Shown piece after piece: positions 1-8,693 of a stretch of 64,000 bases of DNA (positions are counted from its first letter, which is position 1; every line of letters starts with the position of its first letter). The DNA comes from Sistotremastrum niveocremeum HHB9708 (taxonomy: Eukaryota > Basidiomycota > Agaricomycetes > Sistotremastrales > Sistotremastraceae), in the NCBI GenBank assembly GCA_001630475.1, contig KV419394.1, positions 806,001 to 870,000 on the forward strand. The letters run 5' to 3'. The position numbers were made by a program, and so were the translations under genes. A model generated the notes under the pieces. That model saw only the letters and a list, made by a program, of their open reading frames with translations, made no database searches and had not been told where the DNA came from.

Positions 1-706
1 GAAGCCATTCAGAGCGGCCACCACTGCGTCGGCATCAGCCGGTAGGCGGAAATTCGCAAACGCGAGGCCTCGAAAGGCCCCGGCGGGATCGAGATGATAG
101 TTGAAGGCATAAGGAGTTGGGATGTTGAGGGACGCCTGAAAAAGAAAGCATCAGCATGGGATGAGGACGAAAGGGGTCAGACAATACGATAATGTCCAGA
201 AGTGTTTCCCGTTTCACGTTAAAGGGGATATTTTTGATGACAATAGCAGTCGGGATTATTTCGTCCTCAGGTCCTGTACCAGCAGGTTGATAGGGAGCCT
301 GAGTTTGCAGATTACCTAGACGCGGCGGAGATCCCCCACCAGAAGAGATCTCCGAGTTGCTAGGAGGCGACATAGAACGCGAATCATTGAGCTGAGAGGG
401 CGAATTCTCAAGCCATTGCTGCACGATTTCAAGATCAGTGCGATTCACGACGTGGACGCGTGAAGGACGTACAGAAGGCAAGGCAGCTCTGGACGGCTTT
501 GCAGCCTTGATAGGTGTCTGAGCCATGCTGAACGAGTTGGCATTCGCGTACAATGGTTGGCCGGGTATGACAGGAGGAGATGTCTGGTAATGATAAGGAG
601 ATCGACCGTTAGAGTTATCGTAATCATAAAGATCGTGAGGAGGTTGAGTGCGCTGTGGGGACAAGGACAGGGAGCCGATGTCGGGAGGCGATGGCGAGCT
701 GGTCAT
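1..706 (-). CDS. Pin4/Cip-type RRM RNA-binding protein (5' part; runs off the left edge)
   Basis: This is a fungal RRM protein related to Pin4/Mdt1 and S. pombe Cip1/Cip2, post-transcriptional regulators of stress and cell-cycle mRNAs. The first exon (706-188) encodes about 170 mostly disordered residues rich in Ser, Pro and Asn, then the start of an RRM (TAIVIKNIPFNVKRETLLDI). A 52-bp intron (187-136, gtattg...tttcag) joins it to the second exon, which continues IASLNIPTPYAFNYH and RGLAFANFRL, the RNP1 region of this family. The gene is cut at base 1, so the rest of the RRM and the C-terminus are missing. The start at 706 (MTSSPSPP) is the first ATG ahead of the Ser/Pro-rich part; the frame stays open further upstream, so an added 5' exon is possible. 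Family assignment is by eye from the RRM. Confidence 0.85.
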
Positions 707-1821
707 GACTTGATTGACTAAAGCCTGGACAAAGCTTCTAGGAGCGACACTCTTGAGGTCGTAACGGACGTAGACAAAAGCTGAGAATTGGAGGCAAACG
801 AGGATGTGAAGCACCCAAGTACAAGAAGGGGAAGTCGTGGTCACACTATGCTGCAATTACACAACTCCGCCTGGTTTCACTATAACATTTGATCAGCGCC
901 CAGCCGCTACACGCCTCGAGCAAAACGTGTAGTTTATTCACATAATAAGCATATTATTTCGCATCAGACCTCGCCGGGAGTCGCTGCTCTATCGAAAATA
1001 CTGCTCATAATTGGGGCGGACCGCACGCCGAGCCGCATCCCCAAGGCACGCTGGTGGAAACGCTGCTCGCTCAGGACGCTGAATCAGCCCGTGCATGTCA
1101 ATGCCATCTTCTTGAAGACGTCTTGATCGCTCCCATGGCCCTACGAGTTTTCTAACACCGGACTGCCGCGACGCCTCAATTGTCGAGCCGGTCAAAAGCT
1201 CCAGGGGCTGCGAAACCTGACTGCGTTGCATCGAAACGATACCACGGGGGGATATCAACGGTCCGTCCCCAACGCTAGGTGTGTTCAAGTACGTTGAATG
1301 CCCCAGCTCTGGTGTAAGAGAGAGGCTTGGGAGCGATGGCATGGCATGTTTGGGGTGCCCCTGAGGGCTCAGTTGGCCTTTGAACAGCCTCAGAGCGGAG
1401 GGAGGTGACCGGCGAGGCATTGCACACTGCAGCAATGGGCTCAGTAAGGGTGGCATCGATGACAAGGAGTGCGGCGTATTTCATGGATTGAACTTACGCA
1501 ATTGGAAATGAACGGACAACCAGAAATAGAAAATGACAGTGAGTAGTTGGACGTGCTTCGAAGGGAGGGGCAAGTATCTCAGACCAGGAGACCTTGGACG
1601 ACCACACGCGAACAAGTTGAAAGTCAAAATAAGACGCGCTCCATCGTTAGGCTGAGTTTCGCGTATTCACGTAAGGCACCATTATTCGCACGGCTTTGAA
1701 ACTATTCTGGGAGTGTATGAAAAAGATGTGCAATGCAGGGCTATGTTACAAGCATGGTTTGTTTCAAAGGATGGGCCCAGATAAAATGATAAGTCTGAAC
1801 GTTCCCTCCTCTACTCAACAA
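707..1821. other. gene-poor stretch with one doubtful ORF
   Basis: No confident gene lies between the Pin4-like start and the UBE2C stop. On the minus strand, 989-1456 is open from an ATG for about 155 codons (ending NYEQYFR) and overlaps a second open frame at 1275-1484. Neither translation resembles a family I know. They could be 5' exons of the Pin4-like gene, a small lineage-specific gene, or chance. The segment 1490-1821 is AT-richer and shows nothing but the likely 3' UTR of UBE2C. Confidence 0.3.
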
Positions 1822-2664
1822 TTAGGCGCTGTCCTTTAGAGGTCGGTAGTGTCGCATGAGTTGAACTTTAAACTCTGGACAAGATAGTCAGTAAAGCGTA
1901 AAAGCCGAGATCTAGCGCAACCACCTTCAGGAGAGTCCCACAGATTGGCGGCGTCCGCATTTAACGGTGACGCGTTGTTGGGCTCTATATGCATCGTTAT
2001 GTCTATGCAGATACGAGATGCAGGATACATACCACCAAGAAGAGATTGCAAAGATAATAAGATGGTGTGTACATTGTAGATGGCGCTCCATTTATCCTGG
2101 TACCACAATCGTTAATATCGGTCAGAGTATCGCCAATGCTTGGGCTGACCTGTAGGATATCTAGGCAGATGTTGCCTTGTAAGTCGACATTAGGGTGATA
2201 GCAAGGAGATATGGGGTCGAATTTAATAACGGGGGCGACGTAAGGGTAGTTAGGTGGAAATGTGATGTTCAATTTGAAAGAGAGCCCTTCATACACCTGC
2301 ACGAACATGTTTCAGCGATGGCCGGGATGTTAAGCAGACAGCTCACTGTTGATGGTGCGCCCTCTATTGTGCCAATCCATTCGAAAAGATTGGCGTCGGT
2401 TTTGGGGAACGCAGACTGATGGGTATAATGAGAAGTGCATCAACCATGCAACCTCGAGGCCAACTCACAATGCCAGGAGAGGAAGCCATCTTCAAAGATC
2501 GTCTGAGAAAATGCCAGTGTACACAAAACTTGCGAGCTCACCATCAAGGTCATAAGTTCACTACCGAGTCTACGTGACGCGTTTGATGAGGAAATTAGGG
2601 CGGAAAGGGGTCGAACTCACCGTTTGGTGACACTGGCTCCCACATCGGAAGATGTCACAGGCAT
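1822..2664 (-). CDS. ubiquitin-conjugating enzyme E2 C (APC/C partner)
   Basis: This is a class E2 enzyme of the UBE2C/UbcH10/Ubc11 group, which loads ubiquitin for the anaphase-promoting complex to degrade cyclins and securin. Splicing seven exons gives about 170 residues. Seen in order: N-terminus [85 protein letters not shown] (catalytic Cys in NICLDIL), [40 protein letters not shown] and the ending [14 protein letters not shown]. The start at 2664 is the only one giving the E2C N-terminus. Exon 3 (2469-2489) is only 21 nt and encodes MASSPGI. The loop before PCYHPN reads KFDPIS, two residues longer than the human KFLT. An ACGCGT box lies 110 bp upstream of the start (2774-2779), fitting cell-cycle control. 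Confidence 0.93.
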
Positions 2665-2773
2665 ATGCGATTTGATGGAGCTCGAGCGAGGGAGGAAAGG
2701 CGTAGCTTGAGACTCCATATCTGCGTGTTGCTTTGTGGGTTGAGAAATGAGGTTAGTCCGAGCGGAGATTTAA

Positions 2774-2779
2774 ACGCGT
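2774..2779. promoter_or_regulatory. MluI cell-cycle box upstream of UBE2C
   Basis: The sequence ACGCGT, the core of MCB elements bound by MBF (Mbp1/Swi6-type factors) in fungi, lies 110 bp upstream of the UBE2C start codon. A single 6-bp match can occur by chance; the mitotic function of the gene makes it worth noting. Confidence 0.35.
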
Positions 2780-2956
2780 GTTCAATATCCTCACGTGACC
2801 GAATATCACGGAAGCAGTTTCAGGTCTGCGAACTCTCACAAGAAATTCTTCAGATTTATTCGCGTCATTGGTGTCGAGGAGCGACTGCGTTGTTTTGTAT
2901 CCAATCTGAGATATAGCGAATAAATTCTGTTGAGCAGACCACGAAGGGTCGGGAAG

Positions 2957-3007
2957 TAAGGTCTGTTCACAGAAGTTAGCCGAGAGCGGCGATTTCCGAG
3001 CCGCGAG
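2957..3007 (+). repeat. left inverted-repeat arm
   Basis: This arm of 51 bp pairs with 3735-3785 in reverse complement, with four mismatches. It begins TAAGGTCTGTTCACAG and ends CCGAGCCGCGAG. The flanking direct repeat CGAAGGGTCG lies just outside it at 2942-2951. Confidence 0.85.
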
Positions 3008-3734
3008 ATGCGCCGCGTCGGCCGTGCGCTCCGCTTTCGTATCGCAAGCCGGAGGGAACACTTGGCGCGAGCCCATTGTGACTTGCAAAATGTGCAAAAA
3101 ATTACATGTGCGATGCCAGATTACATAGAGATTGGATAGTCTGGAATACCTCATTGAGGGATGGCAATACTATTGCATCCAATTGTCCGGAACTGGTAAT
3201 CTGATAAACAGTGCTAATTTGATCTTCAAGATCTCTCCAGGTACATGTCAATACGACATCGACGATGATTATTATTTGGAGTATGTAGAGAAAAAGAATA
3301 TGATACCAGAAAAGAAAGGAGAGGGCTCAAGATTTGGGAAAGACAAGCAGAAGCGCAAAAATTAGGAGAAAAAATATTGCCCTCACATCGCCTGCCATTC
3401 CCAAATGCCTGCTTCTCACTCCATGACTCGAATACCCTCACATTGTCATCCAACCGCTCTCGACAGAAATCCAACGCGTCGAACGCGTCTCCCGGCCATT
3501 CACAACGCGACAGCGTCACCGACTCGTCGCTCGCTCACAGTGCATCTTGCGGTAACCCGTTTGCCTCGTCCAGGAGCTGGAGAATTGATCAAAGTAAGTA
3601 ACCTCCCGGAACTCATCCTTTAAAACCTCTGACCTTCTTTCGCGGAGCTAACACGACGTGGGCGACGGGCAGAACGAGGACGAGGACTCCGAGCTGAGTT
3701 TGAACATTCGTCGCTGCCGGAAAGCGGCAAGCTT

Positions 3735-3785
3735 CTCGCGGCTCGGGAATCGCCGCCAGCGGCTAACTTCTGTGAACAGACCTTA
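3735..3785 (-). repeat. right inverted-repeat arm
   Basis: This is the reverse-complement partner of 2957-3007, 51 bp with four mismatches. The matching direct repeat CGAAGGGTCG follows at 3790-3799, four bases outside the arm. Confidence 0.85.
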
Positions 3786-4003
3786 CCTCCGAAGGGTCGT
3801 CCCGCAAGATGCCGAGGTCGCTCACTGACGTCGGGAAAGCCAAATGTCGTCAAAGCGATCGTGAAGACCTGATTTGATTGCGGAACCAGAAATAACCAGT
3901 CGACTCGCGACCACTTTGAAGCTCGGAACGTCAATCGCGCCTTGACATTTCAACCCATTCATAAGTAACCGCAAGTAACAGGCGTGTTACTCTCTTGCGC
4001 GTC

Positions 4004-7000
4004 ATGGCCGACACTGAGCACAGACCCGAGGAGCAAGGTACGCCATCTATCCGTCTCCAGTACTGTCTCATGGGCTGTTCTGAAAGATCACTTAGAACCA
4101 CTTCTTGCTCCCGAAAGTGAACGCGCTACGTTCTCGTCGTTCATTGGGAAAGCCTCTCAGGAACCCTTTTCCTTTGCTTCCAAGATTCTGTTGGCCGTAA
4201 TTCTCGTTCTGTTGCTACTTTCATCGACTTTCATCGGCCTATTTGCTGGTCTCCAACATCGTCTGTCAAGTTCTCGTAAGCCCGACCAAGGAGACGATCT
4301 GCCGTCAGTGACTATAACCGAAACCTACACCATCACTTCCACTCAAACCAGCACTATTGTACCTAAACCTACATCCAGTCCGAAGACGGTAGGCACCTAT
4401 ACGTCCCCTTTCGTTCTTGCGCGGCTAATGACTGAATAGCCGGAAAACATTTGCTTGACTTCAGACTGCGTCGTCTTAGCAAGCTCGATAATTACTGCAC
4501 TCGACCCAAGTATTGACCCATGCGAGGATTTCTACCAATTTTCCAGTAAGAAGCTTCATCCGGTTCCATTCTTGCATATGTTGAGTGATTCCTCCTAGAC
4601 GGTGGCTGGCTGCGGGAGCATCCTATACCTGCCGACAAAGGAATTTATGGCCGGTTCAATGCTCTGGCGGTAGAAAACCAGGTATGCTTCATTATCTGTC
4701 CATGTACCCGACTTACGTCCTGTAGCGAATTGCTCAATCGTTGTTGGATGTCTCGTCTGAAGTCACTGAGTCCGCCGGTCCAGATGATGTGACGCGTGCG
4801 AAACTGGCAAACCTCTACGCATCTTGCACCAATGAAACCCAACTGAATGATCTCGGCTCCGAGGGATTGCTTAAGCTGACGAGAAAAGTACGGAATCTCT
4901 GGAGTGCCACTCCCGAAGCACCCGAAGAAGACACTCTCAGGCACGCTCAGCTTCGGGAAAAGTTTACTGATGCTGTTGCCTATCTGCATTCCATTGGTAA
5001 GAAAATGCAACGTCTAAGGAATGTTCGAGTTGCTAATGTATGCCCAGATATAAGTGCATTCTTCGATATCGGAATCGAAGGCGATGAGGGAGACGATCCC
5101 AATTTTTTGGTGCCCATATTCTCACAGCCGTCCTTAGGACTCCTCGCAAAGGAGTACTATCAGGAAGAAGAAGTGGTTGAGGTATACACCTCAGTGATTG
5201 AGAAAGCTCTCTTCGTCTTGGACGAGACGGAAAATAATTCGACCAGTCATACGCTTCGCACTTCATCTCCCTTAGTAAATGCACAAGAGGCTGACCAGCG
5301 CATGCCGTGGGATAAACGAGCATCAAGTCCATCGAAAAGTCAGAACGTATGGCCCCCTTGGCCTTTCCCAACATGGGGCGATCCCCAGCCACCGAAGCGC
5401 GAGAATAAAACCACGCGCGTGAAGAGGCTTGCAAAAGAGGTCGTCCACTTCGAGCGACGAATAGCGCAAGCAGGCGCCGACCTGTTCGATCAATTTTCTC
5501 TTCGATTATTCGTCTCAATGACTTCGTGACAGGGATGTTCTATATCAAGACCCGATAGCCACTTACAATCCGTACCCAACGGAGAACTTGACCGCTCTTC
5601 TGCCAGTTCTAGACTTCCCAGTATACCTTTCTTCCTTCGCAGTCCGGTCATTCCCGCATAAGGTCATCGTGACTTACCCCCCATATTTGACTGCACTTTC
5701 CCAGATCCTGTCAAATACTACGGCTGATGTCATAGAATCTTACATGGTCCTCCGTATTTTCTTCACGTACGCGGAGAACTTGGGAAGCGAGACGGAACTG
5801 TGGCAAATCAATAGGAAGCTCTTCGAGACTCTGAACGGTATCAAACCTGGCGCCGTTGGAGATCGAGGTGAATGGTGTGTAAGCCGCGTGGAGAATGCTC
5901 TTGGATTCGCCCTCGGCCGATTCTTCGTGCAAGAAACATTTATCGGTGGGTTGATTCAGACCAGAATCTTTAGTTAACGTATGTTGACTCGATGCATATA
6001 TAGGCGATTCCAAAACGAAGGGAACGAAAGTTATCACAGGCAAGTTCCGATGGCCTCGGTGAAAGAATTATAAAGAATAATCTTATTCATCAGATATTAT
6101 CTCGGCCTTCAAGGATTCTCTCCGTAAACTCCCATGGATGGACAAGAGTTCCGCTGATGCCGCCGCCGAGAAAGTGTGTGCATTCGATACTCAACTTTTT
6201 CGCCAAATTTGATATTCTTGCAGGCTAGCGCAATTCGCGTCAAAGTTGGATATCCGCTGTCCCCAAACACTACAAATGCCGAATCTATTGAGCGATACTA
6301 CGCTTCTGTTAAGATAGATCGTAGCGACTTCTTCGGAGACATGCTTTCTGCAGCGTAAGTTCTGATGGTATAAATGGCTTCTTTGGAGTGACACAGCGTC
6401 ATCGCAGGGTGGACAATGAAAAGAAGGCGTGGGCCACGCTTGGGAAAAGGCGAGACCTCGAAGCATGGGAAATGAACCCGTCGACAGTCAACGCCTACTT
6501 TAACCCCCCTGCCAATGAGGTACTGTAGCCGGAATCATGGGTGAAAACTTCCTAACTCGTGTGTTCTAGATTGTCTTCCCTGCTGGCATCATGCGGCCCC
6601 CTTTCTATCATCGAACATGGCCTAGCTACATGGCCTATGGGGCCTTTGGAGCGGTTGCAGCCCATGAATTAACAGTGCGCTAACCCGTTTGAGACATTGA
6701 ACACAGCCTGACAACTCGTAGCACGCGTTTGACAGTTCGGGAAGGATGTACAACCCACAAGGAAAATTAGAACAGTGGTGGTCCAATGCCACTTCCGAGG
6801 GCTTTGAGGAACGCAAGACGTGCATCTCAAAACAATACTCGGGTAAGGCTTATAGGTCTTCTATTTCATTGACAAGGACTAATGCTTTCTTAGCATATAC
6901 TATTGATGACGGGAAAGGAGGCCAAATACATGTCAATGTGAGCTCAGATTCATCTCGTACACTCCATCATATTCATGGATAATAGGGCAACCTGTACGTT

Positions 7001-7538
7001 TTCTCTGTGTCGAGGACGTCCTGTCTTTACCAGGCGTTATTCTAGCACATCAGGTGAAAACATCGGCGACAGTGGACTTGTTCAAGCCTTCAGAGCATGG
7101 AAATCCCAATATTCTCAATCGTTGAAGCAAGGCGAAGAGTATATTCTCCCCGGCCTCAACTACACAAGGTGAGCGCATGATTTTATCTGCGAGGTTCTTC
7201 ATAGTCAATAACTTGACGTTAGAGAACAACTTTTCTTCATCGCTTTTGGTCAAGTTTGGGGCCAGTCCATCAAACCACAAGCCGCGGTTTGTTGATGTAT
7301 TCCGTGAATCTTACAAGTAAACTGAGTCATTTTCAGGTGCAGCGTATACGTACCGACCCCCACTCGCCTAATCAGTTTAGGGTCGATGGAACCCTTTCTA
7401 ATATCAAGGAATTTGCTGAAGCATTCAAATGTCGCCCCGGGTCCAAGGTTCGTATGATTATTTGCAACCGAAAGCTTGAGCTAAAGGTTGTCTATAAAGT
7501 TGAACCCACCCGTCAAAGAACGATGCGAGCTTTGGTAG
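4004..7538 (+). CDS. M13 family zinc metallopeptidase (neprilysin/ECE-like), type II membrane protein
   Basis: This is a neprilysin-family endopeptidase with its catalytic domain outside the cytoplasm. The first exon encodes [11 protein letters not shown], then joins at 4111 to a short cytoplasmic tail and one membrane segment ([20 protein letters not shown]), followed by a Thr/Ser-rich stalk. The ectodomain opens with [19 protein letters not shown] and [15 protein letters not shown], classic for M13. The zinc site HELTH is split by an intron (GAVAAHELT, then [16 protein letters not shown]). The third ligand lies in GENIGDSGL, which replaces the usual GENIADNGG. The last 52-bp intron joins CRPGSK to [12 protein letters not shown] and the stop at 7536-7538, matching the conserved C-terminal CxxW. 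The open frame continuing to 7723 is intron read-through. The protein is roughly 900 residues from more than ten exons. Its substrate cannot be told from sequence. Confidence 0.93.
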
Positions 7539-7648
7539 CTTATCCTACCGAATGCTCATTGAAGAGCTTTTTCGTCTTAGCATATGAATTATTTATTTCA
7601 TTGGCATGTTCTGATACGGGAATGATATGGATGGAGATAAGATCAAGT

Positions 7649-8471
7649 TTACAGCACGCCCTTGGTGCTCGGGACGTCACTGCCCCCTGTTCTCTCGATA
7701 GCTTGTCGAATGGCCAAAGCTAAAGCCTTGAATGCTGATTCCGACCTGAAGCTTTGAAATTAATAGCACCTCTGAGATGATCATGGCACTTGCCTGTGGT
7801 GATCATTTTCGCCTCTGAGAACGTCAACATGGAGCGTAACACCAGCTGCCATCGCAAACGAATGGAAGACATGCGGTATCATCTCGGTTGATAGGTCACC
7901 GATCTTCTCTCGACGAAGACCCAGTTCGGCAACACAGTATGGACGCGATGAAATGTCGATGACAGCCCGAGAGAGTGCCTGCACAATATTGAGAACATGG
8001 TTCACGCTATGCTTTGGTACCCATACCTCGTCAAGAGGCGCAAAGCCAGTCCCATAACGTCGAATTCCTCTAACTTCTCCAAGAGCTTGTTTGAAAGCGG
8101 TCCCTAGGGCAAGAGCACTGTCCTGTGTAAAAGAGAAAAGGGCCAGTCATTATTTCTTGATCCCTAGAATCAGTTTGTTGGAGAGCTTATCTGCAGTGTG
8201 ATGGTCATCAATCCATAGATCTCCAGTGCATTTCATCTTTAGAGATAGGCCTCCGTGCTTGGCTAGTGCATGATACATCTGTCATAGGACATGAGAATGA
8301 AATTCGAGGGTAGCTCAAACCAAGAAGTACATGGTCCAAAAATCCAATTCCGGTAGAGATATCGATGTCCTGAGAGACATTTGATCCTGGGGCACAATCC
8401 AGATCAATGTAAACTTCAATCGAGGTCTCGTTAGTCTTCCTAGATATCGTAGCCTGGCGTCTAGATGACAT
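7649..8471 (-). CDS. HIS3: imidazoleglycerol-phosphate dehydratase (histidine biosynthesis)
   Basis: The enzyme dehydrates imidazole glycerol phosphate to imidazole acetol phosphate, the sixth step of histidine synthesis. Five exons (8471-8331, 8278-8191, 8124-8027, 7978-7794, 7745-7649) total 609 bp, giving 202 residues, the usual family length. Metal-binding histidines are visible in [42 protein letters not shown] and [15 protein letters not shown]; the end is DVPSTKGVL. Two introns are non-canonical: 8125-8190 begins ATAAGC and ends AC, and 7746-7793 begins GCAAGT and ends AG. Both boundaries are forced by the conserved protein. The 48-bp intron 7979-8026 is in frame without a stop, so its retention would add 16 residues. 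The gene converges with the M13 peptidase, 110 bp apart. Confidence 0.96.
8125..8190 (-). other. AT-AC intron in HIS3
   Basis: The 66-bp intron starts ATAAGC and ends TTTTACAC on the minus strand. Removing it gives GCA G|AG GAC AGT, coding the conserved HTAEDSALALG. There is no GT dinucleotide anywhere in the interval, and reading through meets a TAA, so a GT-AG intron cannot be drawn here. The donor resembles GTAAGC with its first G changed to A and there is no TCCTTAAC branch site, so this looks like a U2-type rather than a U12-type AT-AC intron. Confidence 0.75.
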
Positions 8472-8693
8472 TTTACAGAAACTTGGGTTTAAGGCCGAAA
8501 AAGCCGAGTGAAATGAGCCGCACACTTTCGCCAAAGTCCGACAGGACTTGCGCTCAAAATCAGAGGTGCCCAATCATTGGAAGCCTATTACAAGAAGACT
8601 ATACAACGTCACAATGACTAAAGTGCCACAGCGACTAAAATAATAAGTTATTGCAACAAAATGAACCCGAGGTGTCGTAATCAGTGGAATCAA

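Larger units (their letters stand above)
2952..3789. mobile_element. candidate non-autonomous TIR transposon (MULE/hAT-like MITE)
   Basis: Two 51-bp arms, 2957-3007 and 3735-3785, are inverted copies of each other with 47 of 51 positions matching. The first 26 bp (TAAGGTCTGTTCACAGAAGT and on) are identical. Directly outside the arms, the 10-bp sequence CGAAGGGTCG occurs in the same orientation at 2942-2951 and 3790-3799, as expected for a target-site duplication. The interior of about 730 bp encodes no transposase I can recognise. Long inverted ends with a 9-10 bp duplication fit a Mutator-like element best; hAT elements usually make 8 bp. The element sits between the divergent UBE2C and M13 peptidase genes and so may carry parts of their promoters. 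Class assignment is inference. Confidence 0.6.

Noticed and set aside
2753-3154. Minus-strand ORF of 133 codons over the left arm of the inverted repeat
   Set aside because: No splice context or homology; part of it is simply the translated repeat arm, which also appears in the ORF at 3620-3934.
3470-3490. Two ACGCGT boxes close together inside the inverted-repeat element
   Set aside because: They lie about 520 bp from the M13 peptidase start and 800 bp from UBE2C, and inside a likely transposon, so calling them cell-cycle sites is not supported.
7539-7723. C-terminal extension of the M13 peptidase
   Set aside because: The open frame reads through the last intron; splicing gives the conserved ending CELW and a stop at 7536-7538.
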